NCBI RefSeq assembly: GCF_036347055.1
Contig: NZ_CP108882.1
Coordinates: 2,493,001-2,557,000, forward strand
Direction of reading: 5' to 3'
Source of the DNA: Streptomyces sp. NBC_00820
Lineage (GTDB): Bacteria; Actinomycetota; Actinomycetes; Streptomycetales; Streptomycetaceae
DNA length: 64,000 nucleotides
Of this stretch, positions 63,580-64,000 are shown in pieces. Position 1 is the stretch's first letter. Every line of letters starts with the position of its first letter. The translations under genes were made by a program, and so were the position numbers. The notes below the pieces were generated by a model that had not been told where the DNA came from, searched no databases, and was given only the letters and a program-made list of their open reading frames with translations.

Positions 63580-64000
63580 TCAGTTCGCGTAGAACAGTTC
63601 CTCCGCGACTCCGCGCGCCCTCCGGGCCGTACGGCGGTAGGCGTCCAGCATGTCCCCGGCGTGCCCGGAGCCGTAGCCGAGGTAGCGGCCGACGGCGGCC
63701 AGTTCGCGGGGCTCGGTGGGGAAGGTGTCCCCCGCCCGGCCGCGGACCAGCATGACCGCGTTGCGCACCCGGCTCGCGAGCACCCATGCCTCGTCCAGCA
63801 CGGCCGCGTCCTCGGCGGACATCAGCCCGGCGTCACGGGCTGCGGCGAGAGCCTCGCGGGTACGGGTGGTGCGCAGCGCGGGCACCCGCCAGCCGTGCCG
63901 CAGCTGCATCAGCTGCACGGTCCACTCGACGTCCGACAGGCCGCCGGGGCCGAGCTTGGTGTGCAGTTTGGGGTCGGCGCCCCGCGGCAGGCGCTCGGAC
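63580..64000 (-). CDS. glnE: Glutamate-ammonia-ligase adenylyltransferase, C-terminal part
   Basis: The C-terminal end of GlnE, which adenylylates and deadenylylates glutamine synthetase I. The gene continues beyond the window, so only about 140 residues are seen. They include RGADPKLHTKLGPGGLSDVE, MQLRHGWRVPALRTT and AGDTFPTEPRELAAVGRYLG, typical of the family's second adenylyltransferase domain. GlnII in this window is not its target. The gene is transcribed toward the G-rich repeats. Confidence 0.9.
   Translation of the reverse strand, partial: SERLPRGADPKLHTKLGPGGLSDVEWTVQLMQLRHGWRVPALRTTRTREALAAARDAGLMSAEDAAVLDEAWVLASRVRNAVMLVRGRAGDTFPTEPRELAAVGRYLGYGSGHAGDMLDAYRRTARRARGVAEELFYAN

Overview
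The window is high-GC actinobacterial DNA and almost certainly a Streptomyces chromosome. The evidence is the strong G/C bias at third codon positions, GTG starts, a conservon, XRE/DUF397 regulator pairs, and a core block in which glnII, the malEFG-aglA/malR maltose locus and glnE lie in the order known from S. coelicolor and its relatives. No rRNA, recognisable tRNA or CRISPR array was found.

Region 1 (1-19.3 kb) looks accessory and is visibly less GC-extreme from about 12.8 to 18 kb. It holds a HAD phosphatase, an orphan LuxR-type regulator, an acyl-CoA dehydrogenase homologue without its catalytic Glu, and a conservon (cvnA-D plus a GAF-like fifth gene). Next comes an eight-gene same-strand unit (12846 down to 7388) built around a stand-alone LanC-like cyclase: ATP-binding kinase, degenerate serine-recombinase domain, 32-aa membrane peptide, 79-aa peptide, methyltransferase, DUF6082, LanC-like, HTH regulator. 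Then follow an XRE/DUF397 pair, an XRE regulator coupled to an aminoglycoside-phosphotransferase-like kinase, and a divergent excisionase/tyrosine-integrase pair at the junction with the core chromosome.

Region 2 (19.3-42 kb) is core: small secreted and membrane proteins, a HEAT-repeat protein with an apparent frameshift, htpX/pspAB, an unusual alpha/beta-hydrolase-APH fusion, an ArsC-like protein, a secreted Gln/Gly-linker protein, glnII with a GlnR operator and terminator, a Cys-Cys leader peptide with a hairpin before a winged-helix regulator, an epimerase, a two-component system, a secreted DUF1996 protein, a lipoprotein, and a di-iron protein/ferredoxin-reductase/TetR module.

Region 3 (42-64 kb) is a starch and maltose region. 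It contains a secreted bifunctional alpha-amylase/pullulanase, a secreted alpha-amylase, the alpha-glucosidase aglA, the maltose ABC transporter malEFG (no ATPase gene here, so it presumably uses the shared MsiK encoded elsewhere) and the divergent LacI-type repressor malR. MalR-like sites lie before the amylopullulanase, the amylase and malE. Between the two secreted glycosidases sits a five-gene oxidation block on one strand: BVMO-like monooxygenase, AurF-like di-iron oxygenase, ferredoxin/FNR fusion, acyl-CoA dehydrogenase and TetR. The window ends with a PAP2-type membrane enzyme, a G-rich repeat tract and the 3' part of glnE.

Extracellular enzymes would cut starch and pullulan to maltodextrins, MalEFG would import them, AglA would hydrolyse them, and MalR would repress the set. 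GlnII and GlnE are separate parts of nitrogen control.
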